A stretch of DNA of 43,001 bases from an uncultured SAR86 cluster bacterium (GTDB taxonomy: Bacteria > Pseudomonadota > Gammaproteobacteria > Magnimaribacterales > AG-339-G14). The stretch is from contig CACOBG010000005.1 in assembly GCA_902625415.1 (NCBI GenBank), forward strand, positions 1 to 43,001, written 5' to 3'. Numbering within the stretch: position 1 is the stretch's first letter; each line of letters begins with the position of its first letter. The position numbers and the translations under genes were made by a program. The notes beneath the pieces are model-generated. The model saw only the letters and a list, made by a program, of their open reading frames with translations, was not told the DNA's origin and did no database searches. Shown here piece after piece: positions 1-9,657 of the stretch.

Positions 1-119
1 TAGAGGCTATAAATCTTCATGGTATTTTAAAAGGGTTAAGTCTAGGATTTAAAAGGATTTCTAAGTGTCATCCTTTGGGGTCAAAAGGATATGATCCGGT
101 TCCTCGAAAAGAAGAGTAA
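1..119 (+). CDS. yidD: Membrane protein insertion efficiency factor YidD, C-terminal end (partial)
   Basis: The window opens inside this gene; the readable frame starts at base 3 and ends at the TAA of 117-119. The visible tail contains HGILKGL, then [14 protein letters not shown], the conserved end of YidD with its Cys-His-Pro and GYDPVP signature. YidD is a small membrane-associated protein that assists YidC-dependent insertion of inner-membrane proteins. The stop codon overlaps the yidC start as TAATG, so the two are likely translationally coupled. The usual rpmH-rnpA-yidD-yidC order would place rnpA and rpmH just upstream, outside the window. Confidence 0.9.
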   Translation, partial: EAINLHGILKGLSLGFKRISKCHPLGSKGYDPVPRKEE

Positions 120-1759
120 TGGAAAATTTTCAAAGATATTTTCTAATAGCTTGTGTATTCATTATGAGCTATTTTCTAATTATAAGATGGGATCCACCAT
201 CTAACATACCAGTAAATCAAGGTATTAAAACCGAAGTAAGTACTTACTCACCGATAGAAGACTTCGGCTTTATTGATGAAAGCATAAAAAATGAGTCAAA
301 AGAACTTATTACAAACTCCGCATCAACAACTTGTGCTTCGGGTGGAGACTACGAAATAGATTCCGAAAATTGGAAAATTTCTTTCGACTTAATGGACGGT
401 TCTTTAAAAAAAGCTGAACTAAAAAATTATCCAGACGAAATAGGCTCGAATAACAACAAACTAATGTTTGATGCTTGTGGTAGAAATGAATACTCCCAAT
501 TATCTGGATTCGTATTTGGAAATAATGTTAACCAAGATTTTTCTTCCTTCAAGATTGAAGATATAAAAAGGAGTTCCGATACAAATAGCTACACGTTTGT
601 GAGAGAGTCTGCTTCTGTTAAAGAATCAAAGATTATATCTTTTCAACCTGAAAATTATTTCGTAGAAGTTAAACACATCATTAGAAACTTATCTTCAGAA
701 GTTATAAATTCTTCGTCTTATTCAAAAATAGAAAGAAACTCCCTTAAACCTCCTGGAACTGAAGGCGTATTTTTTGGAGACCCTGCAAACTTTGCTTACC
801 TTGGTCCGGTATTTTCTACCGAGTCTGATAATTATCAAAAAGTTAATCTGGGAGAGCTAGAGGAAAACGATTTTAAAGAAAATTCTATTAAAGGCTGGAC
901 TGCTTTTTTAGAACACTATTTCATAACAGCAATTATTCCTGACCAAGAAAACATAAATGTTTTCGTCGGGAAAAAAAACAAGACAAACGAGAAGTTTTCG
1001 GTTGGAGTTGTTGGAAGGCCAATAAAAATTCAGCCATTTGAAGAGACTTCTTTTAGTTATTCACTGTATTTTGGTCCAAAAGTTCAGTCAGAGTTATCCA
1101 AGGCGAACCAAGACCTCCCTTTGGCGGTAGATTATGGGTTTTTATACTGGATTGGGCAGCCAATGTTTCTGGCTATGCAATTCTTCTATGATATGGTCGG
1201 AAATTGGGGATGGGCTATTGTTTTAGTTACTTTGCTAATTAAAGTGATTTTATGGCCACTATCTTACGTTTCATACAAATCTATGGGCAAAATGAGGCAA
1301 ATTCAGCCTCAACTAAAAGATCTTCAGGAAAGACATTCTGGGGACCGTCAGGCAATGTCACAAGCAATGATGAAGCTTTATAAGGATGAGAAAGTTAATC
1401 CGGCGCTTGGATGTCTGCCGATGTTGCTTCAAATGCCCTTTTTTCTTGCTTTTTATTGGGTTCTAATTGAAACCGTTGAGCTAAGATATGCTCCTTTTTT
1501 GATTTGGATCACAGATTTATCATCAAGAGACCCCCTTTTTATACTGCCTATTCTCAATATTGGGGCCATGTGGGCTATGCAAATGCTTCAACCACAGCCT
1601 GCTGGGATATACCCAATGCAAGCCAGGATATTTAAGTTCATGCCGCTAATTTTTGGTGTAATGTTTGCTTTCTTCCCTGCGGGCCTAGTTCTTTATTGGC
1701 TCATTAACTCTCTGGTGTCTGCAATACAAATGCTTATGCATTCTCCTAGAAGTGCTTAG
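119..1759 (+). CDS. yidC: Membrane protein insertase YidC
   Basis: YidC inserts and folds inner-membrane proteins, alone or with SecYEG. At 546 residues it matches the E. coli length (548). An N-terminal membrane anchor (about residues 5-22) is followed by a large periplasmic domain (to about 340). The five-helix insertase core begins at GWAIVLVTLLIK (about 363), continues with SMGKMRQIQPQL and NPALGCLPMLLQMPFF, and ends in FFPAGLVLYWLINSL. The position that aligns with the groove arginine of E. coli YidC (Arg366) is lysine in LLIKVILWPL, a conservative change. ATG at 119 overlaps the yidD stop, and the end overlaps the mnmE start by 8 bases. The ATP synthase c subunit, a known YidC client, is encoded 6.6 kb downstream. 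Confidence 0.97.
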   Translation: MENFQRYFLIACVFIMSYFLIIRWDPPSNIPVNQGIKTEVSTYSPIEDFGFIDESIKNESKELITNSASTTCASGGDYEIDSENWKISFDLMDGSLKKAELKNYPDEIGSNNNKLMFDACGRNEYSQLSGFVFGNNVNQDFSSFKIEDIKRSSDTNSYTFVRESASVKESKIISFQPENYFVEVKHIIRNLSSEVINSSSYSKIERNSLKPPGTEGVFFGDPANFAYLGPVFSTESDNYQKVNLGELEENDFKENSIKGWTAFLEHYFITAIIPDQENINVFVGKKNKTNEKFSVGVVGRPIKIQPFEETSFSYSLYFGPKVQSELSKANQDLPLAVDYGFLYWIGQPMFLAMQFFYDMVGNWGWAIVLVTLLIKVILWPLSYVSYKSMGKMRQIQPQLKDLQERHSGDRQAMSQAMMKLYKDEKVNPALGCLPMLLQMPFFLAFYWVLIETVELRYAPFLIWITDLSSRDPLFILPILNIGAMWAMQMLQPQPAGIYPMQARIFKFMPLIFGVMFAFFPAGLVLYWLINSLVSAIQMLMHSPRSA

Positions 1760-3053
1760 TGAAAAAGATACTATAGTAGCTTGTTCATCTCCGCCTGGTA
1801 GAGGGGCTATTTCCTTAGTAAGAATGTCAGGCGACAAAGCCTTATCTATTATTCAAAAAATAACTAAAAATAAGCTTAAAAAACAGATATCTGTGGTTAA
1901 GTTTCCTTTAAATGATGATCTAATTGAGAAGTGTGTACTTACTATCTTTAGGGCTCCGAATTCTTACACAGGAGAAGATATTGTAGAAATTTCAACTCAC
2001 GGAAATCCTTACATTGTGGAAAAAGTAATCAAGAAATGCTTGGATTCAGGGGCAAAAATAGCTAAGCCAGGGGAATTTACTTTAAGAGCTTTTTTAAACA
2101 ACAAACTATCCCTTGATCAGTCTGAGGCCGTAAAAGAGGTTATAAATGCCAATTCAAAGGCTTCTTTGAAGGCGGCACAGAACAGCCTTGAAGGCGGGCT
2201 AAGAGTAAAAATTTCAGAGGTTCAAGACAAGCTGAGAGAGACGCGGGTTCTAGTTGAAACATTAATTGACTTCTCGGATGAAGATGTAAATGTTTATATC
2301 GAAGATGTTGTAAGCAAAATCAATGATTTTAAACATTTTTTTGCGTCATTTAGTGAGGATATGAAAGCATATAGCTCAATCTCAAACGATGTAAAAGTTG
2401 TTGTTATTGGCCCTCCAAACTCAGGAAAATCCACTCTAATTAACGCTATAATCGGCAAAAAAGTATCTATTGTTAACGAAAAGCAAGGAACCACCAGAGA
2501 CGTGGTTACTGCTTCCTGCTTAATTGATGGAATTAGGTTTGTTTTCAACGATACTGCCGGAATTAGAAAAACTTCAAATAAAATCGAAAAAGAAGGCATC
2601 AATTTGTCAAAAAAAGCACTTAAAAGCGCTGACATGGTGATTTACTTAGCTGATAAAGAAAATGATTTTGTTAAATTGCCAATTTCAAAGAATAAAAAAA
2701 ATATTTTTGTATTAAACAAGATTGATCTTACTAGTAAGAAGGCTCCTGTTGGGGGGTTTGCAATTTCTGCAAAAACTAAAAAAAACCTTAAGTTGCTAAA
2801 AAAGGCCCTTGCTCATAATTTTTTGAAAATTGACCAAGAAGAACTCTTGTCAGTAAATATTAGACATATAGATTTAATAAAAAGGGCACACAAGAATATA
2901 GCTTTAATTTCTCCTGGTCTGGTTAGTTCTAATTTAGAGCTAGTGGCTGAAAATCTAAGAAACTGCGATGAGCTTTTGGGAAAAATATACGATCCTATTT
3001 CTTCTGATGACATGCTAGGAAAGATATTTAATAAATTTTGCATTGGCAAATAA
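1752..3053 (+). CDS. mnmE: tRNA modification GTPase MnmE (TrmE)
   Basis: MnmE works with MnmG to install carboxymethylaminomethyl groups on wobble uridine 34 of certain tRNAs. The 433 residues are slightly fewer than E. coli's 454. The N-terminal formyl-tetrahydrofolate-binding domain carries DTIVACSSPPGRGAI. The inserted G domain has G1 GPPNSGKST (about 220-228), the G2 region GTTRDV, G3 DTAGIR and G4 NKID. The protein ends in the invariant CIGK, whose Cys is conserved in the family. The GTG start at 1752 overlaps the yidC end by 8 bases, and no better start is visible. The partner mnmG is the next gene, after a 236-bp gap. Confidence 0.97.
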   Translation: MLSEKDTIVACSSPPGRGAISLVRMSGDKALSIIQKITKNKLKKQISVVKFPLNDDLIEKCVLTIFRAPNSYTGEDIVEISTHGNPYIVEKVIKKCLDSGAKIAKPGEFTLRAFLNNKLSLDQSEAVKEVINANSKASLKAAQNSLEGGLRVKISEVQDKLRETRVLVETLIDFSDEDVNVYIEDVVSKINDFKHFFASFSEDMKAYSSISNDVKVVVIGPPNSGKSTLINAIIGKKVSIVNEKQGTTRDVVTASCLIDGIRFVFNDTAGIRKTSNKIEKEGINLSKKALKSADMVIYLADKENDFVKLPISKNKKNIFVLNKIDLTSKKAPVGGFAISAKTKKNLKLLKKALAHNFLKIDQEELLSVNIRHIDLIKRAHKNIALISPGLVSSNLELVAENLRNCDELLGKIYDPISSDDMLGKIFNKFCIGK

Positions 3054-3289
3054 TGCTGTTGATAAGAATGTATAAATTGTTAAAAGTTTCAAAGCTAATT
3101 TTTTAGTCTGTCTTTACTCACAAGAAATACAGCACTGTTCCCAAAATATAAACAGGCTATTTAAGAAGATGTTATTAGCTCTAATGCTTTTGGCATCTAA
3201 CATAGCTTGGTTATCAACAGAATATACGCTGCCCTATAACAATAACAATATAAACTAATTAATATAAATAATTTATATAATATTTGTTT
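3054..3289. other. AT-rich intergenic region with DnaA-box-like repeats (possible origin-like element)
   Basis: This is the largest gene-free gap in the first 17 kb. It holds TTATCAACA on the + strand at 3211-3219 and its exact reverse complement TGTTGATAA at 3057-3065, each one mismatch from the DnaA box TTATCCACA. A weaker box, TTACTCACA, lies at 3114-3122. The last 55 bases before mnmG (about 3236-3289) are almost pure A/T, like a DNA unwinding element. The origin sits beside mnmG (gidA) in E. coli and Vibrio, but in Pseudomonas-type gene orders such as this one it lies near rpmH/dnaA. The region may simply hold the mnmG promoter. Confidence 0.3.
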
Positions 3290-5143
3290 ATGAGTGTGGA
3301 TATCATTGTAATTGGAGGAGGACATGCCGGATGTGAGGCTGCCTATGCTGCCTCTAGATTTAAAAAGAAAGTTTTGCTTGTTACTCACGATGTTTCAACA
3401 ATAGGACAGATGTCTTGTAACCCTGCCATTGGAGGCTTGGGCAAAAGCCATCTTGTTCGAGAAATAGATGCCATGGGAGGGCTGATGGGAGTTTGTGCTG
3501 ACAAAGCTGGTATTCACTTCAAAGTATTGAATGCTTCTAAAGGACCAGCTGTCAGGGCCACAAGATCCCAGTCAGATAGAATTTTGTATAGCAAGGCAGT
3601 TAAGTCTTTAATTGATAGTGAGGACTTACTAACATCTGTGTCTGAAGAGGTGGTTGATATAGAAGTAAAAAATGGCAAGGCCGTTGGGGTAAAGCTAAAA
3701 AATGGAGAAGTAATAAGCGCAAAAAAAATAATTTTAACCGCTGGAACTTTTTTAAATGGAAAATTGTTCACTGGAGAAGAGGAAGAAGAAGGAGGAAGAA
3801 AGAGATCAAAATCATCAAAGATACTTGCAAACTGTTTGAGGTCTTTAGAATTAGGAGATGCTAGATTAAAAACAGGAACCCCTCCCAGGATACTTAAATC
3901 TTCAATAGATTTTTCAGCATTAGAAGCTCAACCTGGCGATTCGCCAAGACCATGTATGTCTTTCATAGGTTCGTCTGATTGGCACCCCAAACAAATGAAT
4001 TGCTTTATCACACGTACGAACAAAAAAACTCATGATTTTATAAGATCTGGACTCGATAGATCTCCGATGTTTTCAGGAAGAATTGATGGAGTTGGGCCAA
4101 GATATTGTCCTTCAATAGAAGATAAGATTCATAGATTTGCTGACAAAGAATCACACCAAATATTTATAGAGCCCGAAGGCCTTACATCTGATGAAGTTTA
4201 TCCAAACGGCATATCAACAAGCATGCCAAAAGATATTCAAGAAAAAATGGTTAAAAGCATTTTGGGATTTGAAAAGGCTAAGATCAGTCAATTTGGGTAT
4301 GCGGTAGAATATGATTTTTTTGATCCGAGAAACCTTTCTCAAACCTTGGAGACTAAGAGTATCGAAAATCTTTACTTTGCTGGACAAATAAACGGCACTA
4401 CTGGTTATGAAGAGGCAGCAGCGCAAGGGCTGGTAGCCGGAATAAATGCTGCGCTGAGTATAGACGACAAAGATCCCTGGATAGAATCTAGAGGTAATAG
4501 TTACATAGGAGTTTTGGTAGACGATCTAATAACTCTTGGCACAAAAGAACCATACAGGATGTTTACAAGTAGAGCAGAGCACAGGCTTCTTCTCAGGGAA
4601 GATAACGCCGATCAAAGAATGACGCCTTATGCACATGCTTTGGGAATTATAAGTAACGACAGGTGGGATATTTTTCAAAAGAAAATGTCCAGAATAGACG
4701 CAGAAACACAAGAACTAGAAAAAATTAAAATTGACCCTTCTGCATTCGGAGGAAAAAACAAATCAAAACAACCTGTTCTTTCTGTTTTAAAAAGGCCGGA
4801 AGCAAAGTTAGAGGATATTTACAACCTAATAAAAAGACCGCTTCCAGACAAAGGCGTGCTCTTAGATATAGAGACGACAAAAAAATATGCTGGTTATATT
4901 GAAAGACAAAACAAAGAAATAAAAAAAATAAAGAAATACGAAAACGCAAAAATTCCAAGAGAAATTATTTTTTCTGAAATAACAGGGCTGTCTAATGAGG
5001 TAAAGCAAAAGCTGGAAAAGGTTTTGCCCAAAACCATAGCTCATGCTCAGAGAATCCCAGGAATTACGCCTGCTGCCATTTCTCTTTTATTAGTCCATAT
5101 CAAAAAAGAACAAAGCCTGCTCAAAGAAAAAATTGGATCTTAA
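3290..5143 (+). CDS. mnmG: tRNA uridine-5-carboxymethylaminomethyl modification enzyme MnmG (GidA)
   Basis: MnmG is the FAD-dependent partner of MnmE in wobble-uridine modification. The N-terminus [16 protein letters not shown] carries the dinucleotide-binding GGGHAG motif (residues 9-14). Family motifs [39 protein letters not shown] and [10 protein letters not shown]-like [11 protein letters not shown] follow, and the C-terminal helical domain ends near [18 protein letters not shown]. Length (617 residues) is normal. An in-frame TTG lies six bases upstream at 3284, but ATG 3290 fits family N-termini better; no clear Shine-Dalgarno is present for either. The 3' end overlaps rsmG by 11 bases. 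Confidence 0.97.
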   Translation: MSVDIIVIGGGHAGCEAAYAASRFKKKVLLVTHDVSTIGQMSCNPAIGGLGKSHLVREIDAMGGLMGVCADKAGIHFKVLNASKGPAVRATRSQSDRILYSKAVKSLIDSEDLLTSVSEEVVDIEVKNGKAVGVKLKNGEVISAKKIILTAGTFLNGKLFTGEEEEEGGRKRSKSSKILANCLRSLELGDARLKTGTPPRILKSSIDFSALEAQPGDSPRPCMSFIGSSDWHPKQMNCFITRTNKKTHDFIRSGLDRSPMFSGRIDGVGPRYCPSIEDKIHRFADKESHQIFIEPEGLTSDEVYPNGISTSMPKDIQEKMVKSILGFEKAKISQFGYAVEYDFFDPRNLSQTLETKSIENLYFAGQINGTTGYEEAAAQGLVAGINAALSIDDKDPWIESRGNSYIGVLVDDLITLGTKEPYRMFTSRAEHRLLLREDNADQRMTPYAHALGIISNDRWDIFQKKMSRIDAETQELEKIKIDPSAFGGKNKSKQPVLSVLKRPEAKLEDIYNLIKRPLPDKGVLLDIETTKKYAGYIERQNKEIKKIKKYENAKIPREIIFSEITGLSNEVKQKLEKVLPKTIAHAQRIPGITPAAISLLLVHIKKEQSLLKEKIGS

Positions 5144-5729
5144 AGAGCTGGTTGCTGCATCAAGCCTAAATCTAACTGACACTCAAGTCAGTCTAGCCGA
5201 CAAGTATTTGAACCAAATTTTGAAATGGAACAAAACACGAAATTTAGTATCCAGAAATTTGAAAAAGAATGATTTAGCAGAGCATTTTCTGGACTGTGCT
5301 GTTTTGCAAAAACATCTTTTGCCTGGATCGGTAATAGACCTGGGCACGGGATCGGGCTTCCCGGGAATGTGCCTGGGGATTATAGATCCCAATAGAGATC
5401 TAACCTTGGTAGATTCAAACAGAAAAAAAACTTCCTTTTTAATAAATATAAAAAACGAGCTTGGGTTGAATTCAGTCTCTATAAAGAATGCGAGGGTGGA
5501 GGAAATTAAACAGATAAACGAAATAAATATCGTATGCAGGGCATTCAAAGAGCCGGCTGCCTTGTTAAAAACCTTGGAAAAAAAAATCTCGAAGGAGAAC
5601 AAAATAATTTTAATGGTTTCTGAGAAGAAACCCCTTTCTGCTACAGGTTTTGATATTGTTTATAAAGAGTCAGAAGCATCTAAAATTCTTGGAAAAAAAA
5701 GAGGTTTCTTGGAAATTCAAATGTCCTAA
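5133..5729 (+). CDS. rsmG: 16S rRNA (guanine527-N7)-methyltransferase RsmG
   Basis: RsmG uses S-adenosylmethionine to methylate G527 of 16S rRNA. The 198-residue protein has the family N-terminus ([16 protein letters not shown]), then the SAM-binding motif [17 protein letters not shown] (about residues 67-83), and the acidic second strand LTLVDSN. The start is a TTG at 5133 inside the mnmG end. It is the only start in this frame that preserves the conserved N-terminal helices, since the upstream frame offers nothing better. Overlap with mnmG and an 18-base gap to parA indicate one transcription unit. Confidence 0.94.
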   Translation: MDLKELVAASSLNLTDTQVSLADKYLNQILKWNKTRNLVSRNLKKNDLAEHFLDCAVLQKHLLPGSVIDLGTGSGFPGMCLGIIDPNRDLTLVDSNRKKTSFLINIKNELGLNSVSIKNARVEEIKQINEINIVCRAFKEPAALLKTLEKKISKENKIILMVSEKKPLSATGFDIVYKESEASKILGKKRGFLEIQMS

Positions 5730-5747
5730 AACTGCTATAGTAAGCTT

Positions 5748-6524
5748 GTGAAAATTCTTGTTGTAGCAAACCAAAAAGGGGGCGTAGGAAAAACCACTAC
5801 AACTTTAAATCTGGCTGCAAGCTTGGCAGCCGCAGGAAGAAAAATTCTTTTATTGGACATAGATTCACAGGCCAACTTAACGACCGGGCTCGGCGGAAAG
5901 AAGACATACGAAGAAACTACCATCACCGATGTGCTGCTTGAAGATGTTTCTTTAGAAAGCTTAATTCAAAGAAAGCCTGAGTTTAATTTTGACGTAATTC
6001 CAGGCAGTCCAGATCTTATATCTGCAGAGCTAGAAATGGCAAGGGTTCCAGACCCAACTTCAATTTTGAAAGGAAAACTTAACTCATTGGCACACAAATA
6101 TGATTATTGCCTGATAGATAGTCCGCCATCATTAGGTATGCTGTCAGTTAGCGCTTTGAGAGCAGCAGACAAAATAATTATCCCATTGCAATGTGAGCAC
6201 TTTTCAATTGAGGGCTTGGCTGCAATGCAGAGGACAATAATCGAGATAAATGAAGCCACAGGCAGCAACCTAAAGATTGATGGAATTTTAAGAACCATGT
6301 TTGATCAAGAAAAAGAAAGGGCCAGAGAAATATCTGAAAAGCTGGAAAAGTCTCTTTCTCAAGAGGTATTTAGCACCATAATCCCTAGATGCGACTTGCT
6401 TGCCGAAGCTCCTTCCGAGGGAAAACCAATTATGTACATTGACCCAGATGCCAAAGGAACATTGGCATATTTTGCGCTTGCTGGAGAAATAATAATGAAG
6501 TTTGAGGATAAAGATGTCGCCTGA
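5748..6524 (+). CDS. parA: Chromosome partitioning ATPase ParA (Soj)
   Basis: ParA is a deviant-Walker ATPase that moves ParB-parS complexes and segregates origins by forming an ATP-dependent nucleoid gradient. The 258 residues start at GTG 5748 with MKILVVANQKGGVGKTTT. The deviant Walker A motif is residues 10-18, with the signature lysine K10 and K15. Walker A' LLLDIDSQANLT and Walker B YCLIDSPPSLG (about 120) follow, with IIPLQCEHFSIEGL typical of chromosomal ParA. The TGA stop lies inside the parB start region (ATGTCGCCTGA), so parA and parB are translationally coupled. Confidence 0.96.
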   Translation: MKILVVANQKGGVGKTTTTLNLAASLAAAGRKILLLDIDSQANLTTGLGGKKTYEETTITDVLLEDVSLESLIQRKPEFNFDVIPGSPDLISAELEMARVPDPTSILKGKLNSLAHKYDYCLIDSPPSLGMLSVSALRAADKIIIPLQCEHFSIEGLAAMQRTIIEINEATGSNLKIDGILRTMFDQEKERAREISEKLEKSLSQEVFSTIIPRCDLLAEAPSEGKPIMYIDPDAKGTLAYFALAGEIIMKFEDKDVA

Positions 6525-7434
6525 AAAAAAGAAAAGAGGGCTCTCAGCTTTTTTGTCGCCTGAGCAAGAAAAGAAAAAAAACAGGGGCATGAGCGCCTTT
6601 GTTGGCTCTGAAGAAACCTTGCCTAGCAAAAAAGCCGAGGCAACCAACAGACCCAGCCTTGGCATTACTCAAGCTGAAATTAACAGCATTAAACCAAGCA
6701 GGTTCCAAGCAAGAAAAAACATTCCGCCAGAAAGCATTAAAGAGCTCTCCGACTCAATAAAAACTCAAGGCGTAATTCAGCCCCTAATTGTCAGAAAGCT
6801 TGCTAAGGGGTATGAGCTGGTTGCAGGAGAAAGAAGGCTAAGAGCATCAAAACTAGCCGGCTTGAACTCTGTTCCAGTTCTCATAAGAGAAGACTCTGAG
6901 GAATCGGCTTTGACTGTAGGCTTGATAGAAAACTTGCAAAGAGAGGATTTGAATCCGCTTGAAGAGGCAGAAGGAATTTTGAGGTTACAAAGGGAATTTG
7001 GTCTGACTCAACAATCCATGGGAGAGGCATTAGGAAAGTCAAGATCGGCTATTGCAAACTCTTTGCGGCTTTTGCAGCTTTCAAAACCAATTCAAAAGAT
7101 GCTTTTTGATGGCCAGTTAACCATGGGACACGCTAGAGCCTTGTTGCCTCTACCCCCGGTTTATCAAGAACAAATAGGGAAGAAAATAATTTCTTCTGGT
7201 CTTTCTGTTAGGCAAGCCGAAAAGTTAGCGAGCTCGTACTTAAACAAAAAAACTGGTAGAGCAAGAAGCTCTTCCAAAGACCCAAACATTGTGGCCTTAG
7301 AGAATTCGCTTAGCGATGCAGTTAATTCGCAAGTAATAATTTCTCACAAAAAGAACGGCAGTGGAAAAATTTCTTTTTCTTATAAGGATCTCGATCAGCT
7401 CGAACAAATCATCAAGCCTTTTAAAAAAGAATAA
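6514..7434 (+). CDS. parB: Chromosome partitioning protein ParB (Spo0J) with duplicated N-terminal motif
   Basis: ParB binds parS, loads onto DNA as a CTP-dependent clamp and stimulates ParA. The start is set at ATG 6514, six bases after GAGG (6504-6507), rather than the in-frame TTG at 6502, giving 306 residues. The CTPase domain shows LVAGERRLRASKLAG and GLIENLQREDLNPLEEA. The helix-turn-helix follows in LTQQSMGEALGKSRSAIAN, then GHARALL, and a C-terminal dimerization region. The N-terminus holds two copies of a short basic motif, SPE-KKKRGLSAFL (2-14) and SPEQEKKKNRGMSAFV (15-30). ParB proteins normally have one such RGL motif there, used to contact ParA. I found no parS-like palindrome nearby. 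Confidence 0.95.
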   Translation: MSPEKKKRGLSAFLSPEQEKKKNRGMSAFVGSEETLPSKKAEATNRPSLGITQAEINSIKPSRFQARKNIPPESIKELSDSIKTQGVIQPLIVRKLAKGYELVAGERRLRASKLAGLNSVPVLIREDSEESALTVGLIENLQREDLNPLEEAEGILRLQREFGLTQQSMGEALGKSRSAIANSLRLLQLSKPIQKMLFDGQLTMGHARALLPLPPVYQEQIGKKIISSGLSVRQAEKLASSYLNKKTGRARSSSKDPNIVALENSLSDAVNSQVIISHKKNGSGKISFSYKDLDQLEQIIKPFKKE

Positions 7435-7458
7435 CGGCAAATAAATTGCATCTAAGCC

Positions 7459-8387
<929 letters not shown>

Positions 8388-8408
8388 CTAAAAAATTAGG
8401 AGACTAGT

Positions 8409-8636
8409 ATGGAAGTAGAAGTAGGTAGATTAATAGCAGGAGCACTGCTTACCGGTCTTGGTGCCTTAGGTGCCGGGATAGGTATCGGAAGTCTAACTTC
8501 AAAATATATTGAAGCTGTGGCAAGACAGCCCGAGCTTCAAGGTCAATTGTTTGCGCAGGTTTTGATTGCTCTTGGGCTTACAGATGCATTGCCAATTATT
8601 TCTTTGGCTGTAGGGCTACTATTCTTGTTCACCTAA
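8409..8636 (+). CDS. atpE: ATP synthase F0 subunit c
   Basis: This 75-residue double-helix hairpin forms the rotor ring. The glycine-rich helix 1 (GALGAGIGIGSL) and polar loop RQPE (39-42) lead into helix 2, which carries the ion-binding acid D59 in LGLTDALPI. An Asp there, without the extra Gln/Glu and Ser/Thr ligands of sodium rings, points to proton coupling (inference). A Shine-Dalgarno-like TTAGGAGA precedes ATG 8409. Confidence 0.97.
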   Translation: MEVEVGRLIAGALLTGLGALGAGIGIGSLTSKYIEAVARQPELQGQLFAQVLIALGLTDALPIISLAVGLLFLFT

Positions 8637-8640
8637 AAAC

Positions 8641-9111
8641 ATGAATATAAACGCTACTTTTTTTGCAGAGCTTCTGGCTTTTTGTATCTTTGTGTTCATC
8701 ACTTACAGATACATCTGGCCTAGTATGGAAAACCTTCTTGAGGACAGAAGGAAAGAAATTTCTGATGGTCTCGAGGCCGCCAGCCAATCTCAAAGAAAAC
8801 TCGAAGAAGCAAATAAGGAGTCGGCTGTGATATTAGACGGAGCGAAGGCGGAAGCCTCCTCCCTAATTAATCAGGCAAACTCCAGAGCAGATCAAATTGT
8901 AGATGAAGCGAAAGATCAAGCCGTGGAAGAAGCAAAGAAAATAAAACTCTCAGCAGAAGCGGATATTGAGCAAAGCACTAATAAGGCTAAGGATGGCTTA
9001 AGAGACGAAGTTGCTGCACTTGTAATTGCCGGTGCTCAGAAGATCTTAGATAAAGAGATAAACGCCAAGGCTAATAAAGACATCATCGATTCGTTGATTA
9101 AAAAGATTTAA
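8641..9111 (+). CDS. atpF: ATP synthase F0 subunit b
   Basis: Subunit b is the peripheral stalk linking F0 to F1. It has 156 residues, exactly the E. coli length. One N-terminal membrane helix (LLAFCIFVFITYRYIWP, about 10-26) is followed by a long charged, Ala/Glu/Lys-rich coiled coil (EDRRKEISDGLEAASQSQRK onward) that dimerizes. It starts 4 bases after atpE stops, and its TAA overlaps the atpH ATG by one base. Confidence 0.96.
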   Translation: MNINATFFAELLAFCIFVFITYRYIWPSMENLLEDRRKEISDGLEAASQSQRKLEEANKESAVILDGAKAEASSLINQANSRADQIVDEAKDQAVEEAKKIKLSAEADIEQSTNKAKDGLRDEVAALVIAGAQKILDKEINAKANKDIIDSLIKKI

Positions 9112-9647
9112 TGTCAGAAGTAAGAACACAATCTAGACCTTATGCCGAAGCAGCCTTTGAAGTTGCTTTAGCGGATGAAACTCTGGATGCGTGGACAGCA
9201 GATTTTTCATTGATAGAGCTTGCTCTTGAAGATCAAAAAATATCTCAACTAGTAGAAACCCCAAGCATTTCACAAAGCGAAAAAACAAATATTTTTTGTG
9301 ATTTATTCAGAGACGAAGTTCAGGACAAATTTGTAAATTTTCTTTTTGTCGCGGGAAGCGCTAACAGGCTGAGGCTTTTGACTGATATAAGCAAAAACTT
9401 TAAGGAACTTGTCGCCAAAGAAAAAAATCTAAAAAACATTACTGTTGCCTCCTCTTACAGAATTGACAAAGAACAATTGAAACAAATCGAAGCAGCATTA
9501 AAGAAAAGAATGAAAGCTGAAGTAAGCATTGTTACAGAAATAGACAAAAGCCTTATCGGCGGCCTAAAGATTTCTTATGACGATCAAGTAATTGATTTGT
9601 CGATAAAAAACAAACTAGAAAAGTTGAAAACTCAACTTAGAACTTAA
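9111..9647 (+). CDS. atpH: ATP synthase F1 subunit delta
   Basis: Delta joins the top of F1 to the b stalk. The 178 residues (E. coli 177) begin [19 protein letters not shown], the typical RPYA start, and end with the family pattern [22 protein letters not shown]-like [11 protein letters not shown] and [15 protein letters not shown] 9111 overlaps the atpF stop. The operon continues to atpA after 10 bases. Confidence 0.95.
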   Translation: MSEVRTQSRPYAEAAFEVALADETLDAWTADFSLIELALEDQKISQLVETPSISQSEKTNIFCDLFRDEVQDKFVNFLFVAGSANRLRLLTDISKNFKELVAKEKNLKNITVASSYRIDKEQLKQIEAALKKRMKAEVSIVTEIDKSLIGGLKISYDDQVIDLSIKNKLEKLKTQLRT

Positions 9648-9657
9648 GAGGTTACAA

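Noticed and set aside
3284-3289. TTG start six bases before mnmG ATG
   Set aside because: ATG 3290 fits family N-termini; no Shine-Dalgarno supports TTG.
6514-7434. Search for parS near parA/parB
   Set aside because: No sequence close to the TGTTTCACGTGAAACA palindrome was seen in or around the genes. The site is probably outside the window or diverged.
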